Made by a program: the position numbers and the translations under genes. 64,000 bases of DNA, taken from contig CM020502.1 in NCBI GenBank assembly GCA_009823395.1, forward strand, positions 26,166,944 to 26,230,943. The letters are read 5' to 3'. This DNA comes from Thamnaconus septentrionalis (lineage: Eukaryota; Chordata; Actinopteri; Tetraodontiformes; Monacanthidae). The notes beneath the pieces are model-generated. The model had not been told where the DNA came from. It saw nothing but the letters and a program-made list of their open reading frames with translations, and made no database searches. Each line of letters starts with the position of its first letter. Positions within the stretch are counted from its first letter, which is position 1. Shown in pieces: positions 41,384 through 52,324 of the stretch.

Positions 41384-41467
41384 CTGTGATGTCACAGAGG
41401 GCACTGATACCTCCCCGGGGATACTGACCACACCTCGAGTTATGTGTCGGCTCCGCCCCCTGAGACG
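41384..41467. repeat. Dispersed repeat, copy 1 (related to 62079-62167)
   Basis: CTGTGATGTCACAGAGGG, then tgatacctc, tgaccacacc and ctgagacg, occur in the same order and spacing as in the copy 20 kb to the right, with roughly 70% identity by eye. It lies just upstream of the fam180a start. Confidence 0.55.
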
Positions 41468-41754
41468 TTTGGGTTTGTTTCTTTTAGATCCCTTTTCCAA
41501 ACATGTGGAAGGTCCAAAAACCAGGAGCAGTTCCCAAAATCCTGATATATTCCAGATGAGCTGCTCTGGCCTCAGCACAGGACACACACACACACACACA
41601 GTTAAAATATGAGAGGTGGGATTAAAGAGGGCGGAGCATTATTAACTAACCTTCAGACCAATGCTGTCGTAGTTCAGCGCCTCGGAGTCGCATCTCCCAC
41701 AGAGGTAAAGCTCTTTGCCATCAACGGTGAGCAGATCAAAGTGCGAGCTGAAGT

Positions 41755-41839
41755 ATGACCAGCAGGAGGCAGTGGCGAGCAGCCGTCGTGCTCGTGCACT
41801 TGTGCGTCTACATCGCAGCGACACAGGACCAGCGTAAAG
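41755..41839 (+). CDS. fam180a: fam180a coding exon 1 (signal peptide)
   Basis: The exon starts at ATG in aagtATGA and ends CGTAAAG before the donor gtgagc, leaving phase 1. It encodes residues 1-28 and the first base of codon 29. The hydrophobic core is residues 9-22. Confidence 0.82.
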
Positions 41840-44800
41840 GTGAGCGCCAACTCTTCATCCAGCAGGAAGTGCTTTGGTTTGAACGCATTGAAAGTTTTTT
41901 TCTGACCTTCCAAAGTCGCCGCAGTGCTTTCAAGCCTGTTGATCCTGGAGCCACTTGCAGAGGAAATTCCTTTCTCGAGATTCACTTTGCTCCGGGAGTC
42001 AAAGTGACACGGAGGCCAAACGGCCCACTGGATAGAAAAATACCTCGGCTTGAGAAACGGCTCCAGGGTTTCTGCTAAAAAATTTAGAAAATATTATTCA
42101 TCGTGGGGCGACACGGTGGCGCAGTGGTTAGCGCTGCCGCCTCACAGCAAGAAGGTCGTGGGTTCGATTCGGGGCCCGACCTGGGACCTTTCTGTGTGGA
42201 GTTTGCATGTTCTCCCTGTGTCTCCGTGGGTTCTCTCCGGGTTCTCCGACTTCCTCCCACAGTCCAAAAACATGCATGTGAGGTCAATTGAACACATCTA
42301 AAATTGTCCATAGGTATGCATGTGAGTGTGAATGGTTGTTTGTCTCTATGTGGCCCTGCGATGAACTGGCGACTTGTCCAGGGTGTCACCCTGCCTTCGC
42401 CCTAAGACAGCTGGGATAGGCACCAGCAGACCCCCGTGACCCTGAATAGGAATAAGCGGGTACAGAAGATGAATGGATGAATGAATGATTATTCATCGTT
42501 TTATTTCCTGTTCTTGGAAACCTCCCACTTTGATTCAGATACCAGGAAGTGCGTCGCCTCTCAAGTTGCTGCTTATGTTTTATCGTATCAACTTTAAAAA
42601 GCCTAATCTGTTGCCCCCCAAGTGGCAATAAAGAGAAGCAACTTGGATTCTTGTACGTGTACTTAGCTTAGCTATGCTAGCCAGCACTTGGCTTGCAATC
42701 CTCACCGTTTTTTCTCATGGGTTTTCTGGAGCAAATTTGTATGATAGCTCAAAAGATCGTACTGATCCTATGAAGCTAGATCAATGTTGTTGAATCGTTT
42801 GGCTTAATTGTCTTTCTTCTTCATTCCCCCAAACAGGGTGAAAGCTGATCTCTCACTTTTATTTGTCTTTGCCGAAAACCCAAAGCACAACTCTGCAGTT
42901 GGGTTGTTTTTCGTTTGTTTGTTTGTTTTTTCCTTGGCAGCCGACATTAAAAATTGATGTGAGCACTGCGCGAAGCACGAAAATTCAGACTAATAAAATG
43001 AAATTTAAAGACGATGAGAGGAGGTACACTAGCCACAAGAAACTTTTTTTTTCTTTGTGATATCCGGCAGGCGTGGTCACAGAAGTCGGCCTCTCGCTTG
43101 TGGACGTCAAAATAAGTTGAGTGAAGCGTCGTCATGTGCGATTAGACCAACAAATGTGTTATTTTTGCGTTATTTACCCCTTTAAGACGAGTGAAAACAC
43201 GCCATGATCTGCCGACACGTTTTGCGACAACACTCCTGCCTCTCGCCTGCTGATGGATTCTCACAGTGAGGTTGCTCAGCCGCTCTGTGTTTACGCTCTA
43301 AACGCTCTGTTTTGCATCTCAATTGTCCACACCACCACACCCCACCCGCCAAAATAACCAACAACACCGCGATGGAAAACAGAAAATCCCCTTTGTGTCC
43401 TCGCCTTTTCTGTTTGTTTTTTTTGTTGTTGTTGTTTTTTAATATTGCGAATGGAGAGACTTCCAAACGTCCGTATTGTTTTCGCTCGGGTCCCATTGCA
43501 GCATGGAATAGCGTTTAGCTCGGCTAATTAATGGATCTTCTTTTGTTGTTCCCCCGTCTCTTTGCAAGCGGTTAGCGGGAGATTACAAGCTCCCCCGTCC
43601 GTGGACGGAGCCCGGGGATTGTTGGTGGCGCTGGGTTGAGAGGGACGGAGGGGGGAAGAGATGATGTAAGGACGATCGTCTCCGTTGGGGGGTGGCGGGG
43701 CGGGGGGGGGCGTTGGGCTTGGAAAGCTCTCTCTTGGTTCGCGGCCCTCGGGAAAGTAATTAAAATAAAGGGAAATTAAATTGGCGCGTGGTCGTTCGTT
43801 AAATGGCGCTATAAAAAAAAAGTCCCTTGAACGTCTCAGTGGGACGTCGAGAAGTGCAGCCAGACATTTACGCCCCCTGTTGGCCTGTTTTGAGTCTCGC
43901 TAAACTAATTTGACCCTAGTGCCAGCGTTGAAAATAGAGTCTTAATTGAAAGTTTACGCTCCTTGAGAGGAAAACATTTTTTGTAAGGCACCATTTGAGC
44001 TTTTTATGTTGCAAGAGACTTAAAATGTGTCTTTTAGAGAAACTTTAATTGAGATCTTAAGTCTACAATCTCTTAACTGGTCAAAATGTGACTGAACCAA
44101 TGAGGGGAGGTAGTGGTAGCAGCAAGTGGGAGGGACTAACAGGAAGCTGCTGATCAACTGCCTCCACTGAGAGAAACGAATCTGATTGGTATGTTTTAAA
44201 TGTGACAGACAGCAATAAGTGACCTTCCTCACTTACCTTCATGGATTTTATCCAATGAGAATCAGAGTTCCATACATAAACAGTCAAGACAATAAAAATG
44301 TGACCGAACGACGACCGGATTCGTCCCGCCTGCCTGATGTTTGAGCTGTAACTGATCCGTGTTGACCCACCCGGCCCACCGGCCCACCTGCCTCGACTCT
44401 GGCACCGACTTCTCCCACTGATCCAGGTTTCTCTTCATGTTTCTTGAAGCTCTGTTTCCTTCTGCATACCGGATCAGGCGTGGGACCTTCTCGCTTCAGA
44501 ACCCGGCCTTCCAGCGATCGCCGGGCGACGCCGACCTGCTTTTTGAGGTCAGTTTTCACCATTTGGGAGGACGTTGAAAATCTGAATAAAGCAACAAGAC
44601 AACTTTTTTGTGTGTCTTGCAGCTGCTGCTCACTGGAATGCAGGTCCTGGGCGAGGACGCCGCTGTGTGGATCCCTGACCGAGAGCTGGCCTCGCTGCGC
44701 AGGGTGCGCCACCTGGAGGTCATCTGCGAGGACGTGCTGCCCAAGAGGCTGCCGGACGTCCGGCGGCTGACGGCGGAGCTGGACAGGTGGCGGCGGCGCC

Positions 44801-44955
44801 CGCTGGGTGGGCGGGACTTTGAGCGGACGGTGCTGACGCTGGTGTTCGCCGCTCAGACGCTGGGCCGGGTCGCCGAGCGCTGGCAGAAGGAGGTTTGGGC
44901 CGAGGCGGTGATCCGGCTCTTCACGGCCGTCCAGAGGGACCTGGGGGTCTTCTGA
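41755..44955 (+). CDS. fam180a: FAM180A-type predicted secreted protein; three coding exons
   Basis: The coding parts are 41755-41839, 44450-44547 and 44623-44955 (stop TGA). Intron 1 is phase 1 and intron 2 phase 0, giving 171 residues against about 173 for human FAM180A. Residues 1-23 form a signal peptide (basic start, then AAVVLVHLCVYIAAT). Next come ALFPSAYRIRRG (29-40) and DADLLFELLL (55-64), which match the ALFP...R and ELLYEFLL region of FAM180A. ELASLRR (82-88), LPKRLPDVRRL (100-110) and DFERTVLTLVF (126-136) are the most diagnostic family blocks. WQKEVWAEAVIRLF (148-161) follows, then a short end at GVF. The function of the family is unknown. The gene lies after mtpn in the same orientation, as in human, which favours FAM180A over FAM180B. 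Exon 3 is very GC-rich. No break is seen. Confidence 0.9.
42093..42104. repeat. Left target-site duplication of the SINE
   Basis: ATTATTCATCGT, identical to 42488-42499 on the other side of the element. Confidence 0.9.
42105..42487 (+). mobile_element. Full-length tRNA-derived SINE in fam180a intron 1
   Basis: The element opens with a tRNA-like head that has an A-box-like segment (TGGCGCAGTGG, 42117-42127) and a B box (GGTTCGATTC, 42161-42170). The long body is typical of abundant teleost SINEs (tttgcatgttctccctgtg, cttcctcccacagtcc). A conserved 3' tail follows, ending in a short GAATG repeat. Perfect 12-bp direct repeats, ATTATTCATCGT, flank it at 42093-42104 and 42488-42499, showing insertion by target-primed reverse transcription. 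It lies in the same orientation as the host gene, in intron 1, and disrupts no exon. Confidence 0.92.
42488..42499. repeat. Right target-site duplication of the SINE
   Basis: ATTATTCATCGT, directly after the GAATG-type tail. Confidence 0.9.
43870..43887 (-). promoter_or_regulatory. CTCF-like motif in fam180a intron 1
   Basis: The + strand reads acgccccctgttggcc, so the minus strand carries GGCCAACAGGGGGCGT, a CTCF-type core in the orientation opposite to the 40424 site. Confidence 0.35.
44450..44547 (+). CDS. fam180a: fam180a coding exon 2
   Basis: The acceptor is tgtttcttgaag and the donor is TTTGAG followed by gtcagt. It completes codon 29 as Ala and encodes ALFPSAYRIRRG and DADLLFE. The exon is short and was recognised by phase-compatible splice sites and by its match to the family. 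Confidence 0.85.
44623..44955 (+). CDS. fam180a: fam180a coding exon 3 with stop
   Basis: The acceptor is tgtgtcttgcag. The exon encodes residues 62-171 and carries all the strongly conserved FAM180 motifs, ending GVF-TGA. Its third codon positions are almost all G or C. Confidence 0.93.
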   Translation: MLLTGMQVLGEDAAVWIPDRELASLRRVRHLEVICEDVLPKRLPDVRRLTAELDRWRRRPLGGRDFERTVLTLVFAAQTLGRVAERWQKEVWAEAVIRLFTAVQRDLGVF

Positions 44956-45150
44956 GGTGGGGAAGCGATGATGTCACTTCCTGCCAGCTTCCTTTACTTC
45001 CTCCTGAAGGCGACAGCGATGATTTCTGTCGTTAGCGAAAATATTGCAATGTCCCCCGTGATTCTCTTGTTCACTTTCAAAATCACTGCCTGCTTGGCTC
45101 ATCCTCCTCCCTCCTCTGTGATTATGGGATGGATATAATGCAGAGTTTTT

Positions 45151-45189
<39 letters not shown>

Positions 45190-45540
45190 TAAAAAAAGGC
45201 TTTTTACCTGAATTATGGACTTATCGCTGCACCTGCTTGAAAAACAAGCCCGTCCTCTTGGGGCTCAGTGATACCTCATGCGTGTTGGGTGAGCAGCACC
45301 AAGTGGCTGAAATATGAACTGCAGCCATTTATATACAAACGGTAAATGGTAAACGAAAAATGAACTGCACCTATTATTAAATATAGCGCTTTCCAGCATT
45401 GTTTGTTTTTCTTTTGGTCATTAAGACTTGTTTGATTAACAACAAAACAAAAGACTTCATAAGTTAACTTTATTTGCCAATCCTTAATTATGAACATGGT
45501 CGTATTGGTAGTGAATGAATTAGTTGTGTAAATAAAAGTC
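44956..45540 (+). other. Likely fam180a 3' untranslated region
   Basis: Non-coding sequence follows the stop up to an AATAAA at 45531-45536. It contains a (GTT)n run at about 45149-45187. Transcript end inferred only from the signal. Confidence 0.5.
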
Positions 45541-45679
45541 ACTGCCTGTGGTCATATGATCAATCATTTGTTTCAATAACTTTCCTTTTTTTAATCTATT
45601 CACAGGGGCCCTCGGGAAATTTGCAATTACTGTGGTCAAACACCAGTGACACGTCTCTGCTGAGACCAGCCATGAAGCG

Positions 45680-45695
45680 CCCACTAGGTGGCGGC
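45680..45695 (+). promoter_or_regulatory. CTCF-like motif downstream of fam180a
   Basis: CCCACTAGGTGGCGGC fits the CTCF core with its usual A/G alternatives. It lies about 150 bases past the inferred poly(A) signal of fam180a. Confidence 0.4.
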
Positions 45696-48600
45696 ATTGA
45701 CCCAAAATGATAACCCCATTGCCGAGGGGCCTGCCTGCGTGTGCGTCGCTGAGTGGTTGCTATTGATTTTTTTTGCCAGAGCGTCTGAGGGATTTTTGGT
45801 GTAAAGTGAGTCTAATACAAGAGAAGCTATTGATCAGAGCGGCTTTAAAAAGAAAAAGACAGAGAAAACAAACAGCGGAGGCGGTGGTGGCGTTCCGGCT
45901 GGATGAGTCTGAGCTGAGATAAAGCTCAAACAGCCGCAGCAGCCGCAGCAGCAGCAGCAGCAGCTCTATAAGTCACTGGACTGAAGCTCGCAAACACACA
46001 GCAGCACCTGTTTGCCGAGCGGAGAGGAGAAAAAACAGAAGGAAGTGGAGAGCGACTCCCGTGTGAATCCTGCTGCTCTTCCTAACAATAAACCGATAAC
46101 GGTTGATGGAGGGCGAAGAGGGGACCCAGCAGCAGCCTCCAGTTCTCCCAGCGCCTTATCGAGCAGCCAGCGATGCCCAGCCAATGAACCCGCTGGTGAA
46201 GAAAAAACAAAACGATCCAAAGCCTCCCTCCCAGATGTGGGGTATTTACGGCGGCCTGGCTGCTTTGAAGTTTCCAATCCGGATTCCAAATGTTGTCAGC
46301 GATCCAACAAGATGCTGGGACCGCATTCAGGGCCACGATTGTGGTTTTCTCACCACAAAAAAAGAAAACAATATATAAAGAACTGACTATCAGCTCTCTG
46401 GAATGCATCTTTATTTCCCTCCTTTCTTGTGTGTCTGATAATGTTGGAAGCTGTCTGGGCCGTGAACCCTGCAACTCTGACCTGTTGTAAACATCAATTT
46501 CTGCTGAAAAAAGAACAACAAATTAAACATAAAATCAAATCAGGGCTGATTTCCACAAAGCAGAAATGTTGCCACGCCTGACGGGCTGCTGATTTTTTTC
46601 TTCTCTGCTGAGAGCCGTCAAGACGGGCAGATGGGAGGAAAATCCACTTGAACGGCGGCAGCTTATCATTTTCTGAAACACACGGCGAGGCGGCGGCGAG
46701 TTGTTTAAGCTGCTGACGCACACGTGACACACAACTCCAGCCACGGTGGCGGCAGAGTGACAGGAATTGATTGAGTTGAGGGACGTGAACGTGACTGACA
46801 GCTGCAGGGAAGCGTAAACAAAGACCTGCGCTCAGCCGGATGCGGCTGATGGAAATCTGGCTTTTTGTCCCGATTTGTCTCTAATTGGAAGGAGATGAGA
46901 TAAAAAAAAGAAGGAGGACGAGGAGGAGTCGAGTTGGAAAGGCCAGAGTCGCCCCGTAAAACGGTTGCTTTTCTCCAAAGGAGCTTTCAGATCGCTCATT
47001 AGATTCAAAGACTGGCGTGACTGACAGCAAGGGGAAGATTTGTCATCTTTCTATCGTACAGGAAACCCGGAGAAGACTAAAGAAAACCACACACATGTCA
47101 TTCCGGAAATATACATTATGTCCTTAAAATGAGGAGTCTAGTGATGAGATGGAGTCTTACCGCGGGAGGCGGGGGCCCCAAAGACCCCGAAAATCACTGC
47201 GGCTCAAACCGAAACATCCTGTAATTGAGCCTCAGGATTCCCGAACGCTGCATCATCCAACCGACCGCCGAGCCACTTTTCATTTTTCCGCTCGTGTAAC
47301 GTCTCCTGGCATGTGTGTGTGTGGCCGCGTCCCTTTTGTTTTGAAGCCCCCCATCAACCTCCACCCCCTGCCCCCCCCCCCACACACACACCACCACCAC
47401 CACCTCTTAAGTTCCGCTGCGTGCTCATGTCGAGGATTGTTGGCTGCACAAAAGCCACAGGCAGCGTCGGGGCCAAAGATAGACCCTGCTGGCGGGACTC
47501 TGTGGAACCAGATCGGCCTTCGTGTCTGCGGCCCCGGCGGGAAGGGATGAACGGAGCAGCAGCTCCTGATGGATAATTTGCACGTCGAGCCGCCACACTT
47601 CCTCTTTGGAGCCTCTACTTCTTCAGTGAAACGGGCAGGTGGCCCAGATTTCCCCAAAAGCGGAACTGTGAAGCCCGGTGGTTTCCCCTGTTTGGAGGAG
47701 AATTAATCATCAGGCGACGGCAAAACCGACTTTTGCTTTTTGACTCAGTTGGATTTTTATTGGATGTCGTGCGTCCGAAAAACAAAATGCACCCACGGCT
47801 GCTCGGCCCGATGCGTGCTCGGTGTCAAATCGAGTGTGAAGAAGCGTGCGGGACCTCCGAGAGTCGTAAAGTAAACTCTTCCTCACTGAGGCGCCAGTTC
47901 CTCCATCCCACATCTACGTCATCCTCAAGCCCGCACGCTCCCAAGGTCCAATAAAGTGGCACAAATCAACGCCCTCATCCTCCTTGTGACCCGGCGGGGC
48001 GACGATCTGTCAGCGTAGGAAGAGAGTTGGTTTTTTTTGTTTTTTAACGAGGAACAAATGACAGTAAACAAAGACTCGCTGGACTCCAGTTTGGATTTTT
48101 ACTGCAGCCGGGATGCAGAGAAGCAGATGTGACGTTTGCAAAAGCGGCTCTGCAGATGTTTTCCACCAGACATGTGACCAGTGGGAGTGTCGTATCTCGG
48201 ATGGTTTCGTTTCAGGGCAGGTGACTCTGTCCTCGTCGAGACCGAGACTGGAGGCGTTGCATGAAAAAAGGGCCCGCGGAATGTATGAGCACATTCCTTG
48301 AGGCTGTTCAACCCCAAGCCAGGAAATCCACGTCTGGCCCACAGTCGCACGTTAAAATATATATATATATAAACGTCTCGTTCAGTGCTTCAAATGGGAG
48401 GAAAAAAATTACATCCATCAAATGAGAAAAACATGCAAAATGAATAAGACTCAAACACCTTGGGACTGGGAAGTCAAAGACGTCAAAACTCAAAAGACTC
48501 AAAACTGGCAACGCCGCCTTTGCAGAAGCTGCACCCACAAGAGTCACTGGTGATAAACACGCACAGACTGTTTTTCCCGTCCAGCTGCTGCTTCAGCTCC

Positions 48601-51600
48601 AAAACACGCATCAAGTCGATTCCGTCAGTATTTGTGCGACTTGGCAAATGACAGCGAAATGATTGTGTGGGGGGGGGGACTTGCATAAGCTGGAAATTAC
48701 ATTTGGGTCTGATGTTTTTTTTTATGTTTTGTACAAATAGCCAATAAAAATTCACATTCATTCCGGATGCAGGAGGAGGACTTGTGCTCTGGGTAATGAC
48801 TTCAGCTCCGCTCTGTATTCATGAGGCTGTCGGTGCTGCGCTGTCGCAGCGCTCGGGAACATCAAAGGCAATTTAGGTCGGACGCAGAGCGGTCCCGCCT
48901 CCTCTCCGCCCCCTGGAGGAAACGAGCCCTCAGGTTAATTCCGTCTTAATCAATAAGGGGGCGCTTTTGCTTGCTGAAGGTTACCTGGGAGCGTTCACGT
49001 TCCTCCACTCGGCTAATTAGCGGCACTCCATCTAGGTGGGATGGGAGTGGACGGTCCCCACAGTGCCCCTCCCCCCTCCCACAGGGGTCGAACTAATTAA
49101 ACAGCTTGACTCTATACGGCCGCTCGCTCCGCTCTGGCTCCTCCTCCTCATCTACTCAGGAGTCAGAGTGTTCTCTGCCGGGGTGGGGGTTGGGCTTGTC
49201 GTCCGGTTCTCCGCCTCTTGACTATCGATCCGGACCCAAGGACCGGTCGTGAAGTAATCAAGGAAATGGTTAGAGGCCGGCCAACAGGCCTCCTATTATT
49301 TTTTTTCCCCTTTAGGATTGAGTTGCGGCGGGAGCAGATGAAACAGCTCAGAGTGATATTTGGGGGAGGGAGGGGGGAGCTGGTCAGAGCAGGGAATCGT
49401 GGGTAATGTATCATCGGCCGGTGATTTATCTTTTATCGGTAAACAGGGATTGAGGGTTGACAGTTGATAGATGGCAGTTTTCTTTTCTTTTTCTTTTTTT
49501 ATTTTAATGCACTCCAAGTCCTCAGAGATGGCTACATGTGTTTATAAACCTGGTGTTGATGGACTCATTGTTGTCCTGTACAAGGACCATCCCCAGGTTA
49601 CTGTTAGCAGATACAAGGGAATATTCCCAGTGATTCACGTCATTGGAAGTGATAAAAGAAAAAAACTGGGCTTATTTTTTGTTTCTGCCAAGCTTGGAGA
49701 GAGTTGAAGCCTTGCGCCACAGAAGGAAAAAAAAAGATATTTAAAATCAGCATTTCTAAAGCACTCGAAAGTCCATTTAGCATCTGACTTAAAAATAGAA
49801 ACTGTGTTGTTGTTGTTTTTTTAGCTCTGCACTTTTAATATTTGTTATCAATCAAGCTTTTTTCTGCATGCCAAGCAGCCGGGAGGGATGATTAAAGGCA
49901 CCACCACCTCAGTTAATTTGGAGCAAATGGATCAACGAGTAAGAGCGTCAATCAGGAGGTCGCTCTGGGCTCAACACCTTTGGTCTTCAAAGGAAAAATA
50001 AAAAACCTAGATTGAAACAGGAACATGGGAGTATAATAACCAGCAGAAATTTTGGTTGTCAGTCAGGTGCGATGCTAAAAAAGAAAAACCCAGGGATGGT
50101 CAAGGTCAACAGATTTAAAGTAAATCCTTTTTAAAACTGATTCAGGAACGAGTGTTGAGTCGTAGCACTTTCAGCGTTAAATCTAGCGTCTGCACAGTGT
50201 CTCCGTCAAGATGAGTCATCACTGAGGCTGATCGAACTATACGCCGATGACACGACGCTCTCAGCGCCTGATTAACCCCCACAACTCCCCTCATTGGCCT
50301 TGCTCTTCGCGCCGACCTCTGACCTCAGGAAGCTTATAAAGCCACGGGAAGTTTACACAAGCCGCTAATTTAGAAATGATGGCCGACCGTGGGGCTAATG
50401 CGCCCTCCCCCCGTCCACCTCAGCCGCTGCCATCCAAGCACTTTACCCTGACAGATGTGCACTCGTTCTAGCGATTCATTTTGTGTGTCATGAGGACAAA
50501 TGTCTGCTCAAACTATAACACCCAGAGAGGTAGAAGCTGGAGGAGGCACTTAGCAGCTTTTAGAGACACAGGTGAGTCATCTTTTCTTTTTTTCTTTTTA
50601 TTATGAAAGGGCAACGTTGAGCTTTCTGAAACGTTTTGGTCAAAGGACAAGAGTGAGTATTTGGTGTGTGTTTTTACGCGAAACAGCTCTTGACTTGGTC
50701 CTTTGAGCCTATCCTTGTTCCTGTGTGCCTGCTCACACAGGTGAAGGCCAGCAGGCGGCCTTACAGCTCCTCCGGGACTGAATCATTTTCATGTGGAGGC
50801 CGTCGGTTCACGGCGAGCGGTGGGTTCACGGCAGAGGTGCCTCGATCCCTCCCGGTTCCCCCGACACTTGGGGGGGCGGGGGGGGACTGAACGTCACCCA
50901 TCTGCATCCAATGCCAGGCCCCGTGTAAAGGGATACGACTCGACCTTTGGCCCCCTCTTGTGAAGCGTTTGTCACGCATGGCTGGTTCCTCCTGGCACAT
51001 CTGTTCCCGATGCAGGTAGGTCGCCTTCAGTGGGCCACCAATCCCTGATTGCGTTCGGACCGCGACCGTGGGCTCCTTAATGAGGCTTTGCGTCTTAGTT
51101 CTTAACCACGCTGAGACGTCTGTCCCGAAGAATCTCCCCGAAATCCATTCGTCTCCACACTTTAAACAACGACGCGACTGTTGCAGACTGTCCCATTTGG
51201 CTGCTAGCGGGTGTTTGGAGTGGCTGAGAAAAGGGTCCTTCAGGTGTTTACGTTGCCTGGACTGGATGAGCCAGTGGTGCTCTTTGACTGGCTGGCAGAC
51301 ATCCATGGACTGTCTTTGCGTAGTTTAATGCCCATAATTAGAACGCCTCTACAGTAATGGAGCAAGTAGATTGAAATTGAAAACAGTCCCCCCCAAAAAA
51401 AAACGTCTCCAGCAGTATCTTCTATCATCGATTGATCTGTCCATCAGTTTTGTTTTCTGCTGTCAGCGTTCAAGTTGAATGCCAAAGCGCTCCGAGCGGC
51501 CATTCGTTTCTGCTCTTAACAAGTGTTTTGAAGTTCTGATCCAAAGCATGTGCTCGACTAACAGTCGCCATGTTTTGACTGGACTTAAAGGAGCTGTGAC

Positions 51601-51932
51601 GGCGGTGGCGGTGGCACAAAAGCTGCATTTTCTCTGGTTTCCCATCCCGGTCAGCGAGGTCGGCCTGTGATTGACAGCGGGGCTTTGGGTGATAGACGGC
51701 CGACCTCCTGACCCCCCTGGGGAGAGAAGAGAAGCTCCCTGGGACAATCCCACCCGCTCAACATTGACACTGTGGCAATCTACCTAATGCTCGGGAACGC
51801 CCGCGGAATATGCAATCGGGAAAATTAAGCGCACCGAGCACAACGGCAGCTATTGAGCGACCTTGTTGCTCCTGAGCACAGCATTTCCCTCTGGAATCCC
51901 CCAGCGGAGTCGCCTCCTCCTCTCCTCCTGAT

Positions 51933-51996
51933 TGGAATTCCTGCAGGAGGGCTGTACGAAATCCGCTGCAGTTCACAGCAAATTGCAGGAATTCCA
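51933..51996. repeat. Inverted repeat (13-bp perfect arms, extendable)
   Basis: TGGAATTCCTGCA (51933-51945) and TGCAGGAATTCCA (51984-51996) are exact complements around a 38-base loop. With a 2-base bulge the outer CCTGAT / ATCAGG also pairs. The right arm is the start of tandem copy A. Confidence 0.8.
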
Positions 51997-52324
51997 GCAT
52001 CAGGCCGACTTCATCTCACTTTTATTCCTTTAGCTAAATTTCATGAAAATTCCGGCACTTTGGACCATGCTTGTTTGAACAACCCCTTTAAGGAATTCCA
52101 TCATTGAAGTCTCATTGGTATCACTCAACTTCCATGGCAAGGGCCTGCAAAACGCAGGAATTACAACAACATCCAGCCAACTTCCTTGTCCATTTTGTTC
52201 TGGGAGATAAATGTCATGATAATTGCATTAAATTGCGTCGCTTTGGAACACTCCCGAATTTAACAACCCCCTCTTTAAGGAATTTGATTGTTGAAGCATT
52301 ATCTCAATCGGTATTACTCAACGT
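51985..52324. repeat. Diverged tandem duplication, period about 169 bp
   Basis: Copy A (51985-52132) and copy B (52154-52324) share, in order: gcaggaatt; tcatgaaaatt/tcatgataatt; actttgga/gctttgga; aacaacccc; tttaaggaatt; attgaag/gttgaag; and ggtatcactcaac/ggtattactcaac. Identity is roughly two thirds by eye. There is no open frame across it. Confidence 0.75.

Larger units (their letters stand above)
20331..41640. other. Gene-free interval between mtpn and fam180a
   Basis: No exon of a recognised protein was found on either strand. The interval has short poly(T)/poly(A) runs, (GT)n at 32385-32413, (AAAT)n at 36205-36232 and (GGT)n at about 40834-40852. Parts rich in TAATTA, ATTTGCAT and ATTAGC words (for example 27440-27900 and 29280-29530) resemble vertebrate regulatory DNA. 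Frames such as 22416-22835, 26622-27128 and 31625-32146 (minus) show no family motif and no splice context. Confidence 0.6.

Noticed and set aside
42117..42170. tRNA-gene-like A and B boxes
   Set aside because: They belong to the SINE head; the rest of the element follows directly, so this is not a functional tRNA gene.
44284..44712. 142-codon minus-strand frame
   Set aside because: It is the antisense shadow of fam180a exons 2 and 3.
50761..51306. 181-codon minus-strand frame in unique sequence
   Set aside because: The length is notable, but it has no motif, no compatible splice sites were identified and composition is unremarkable. A protein search would decide.
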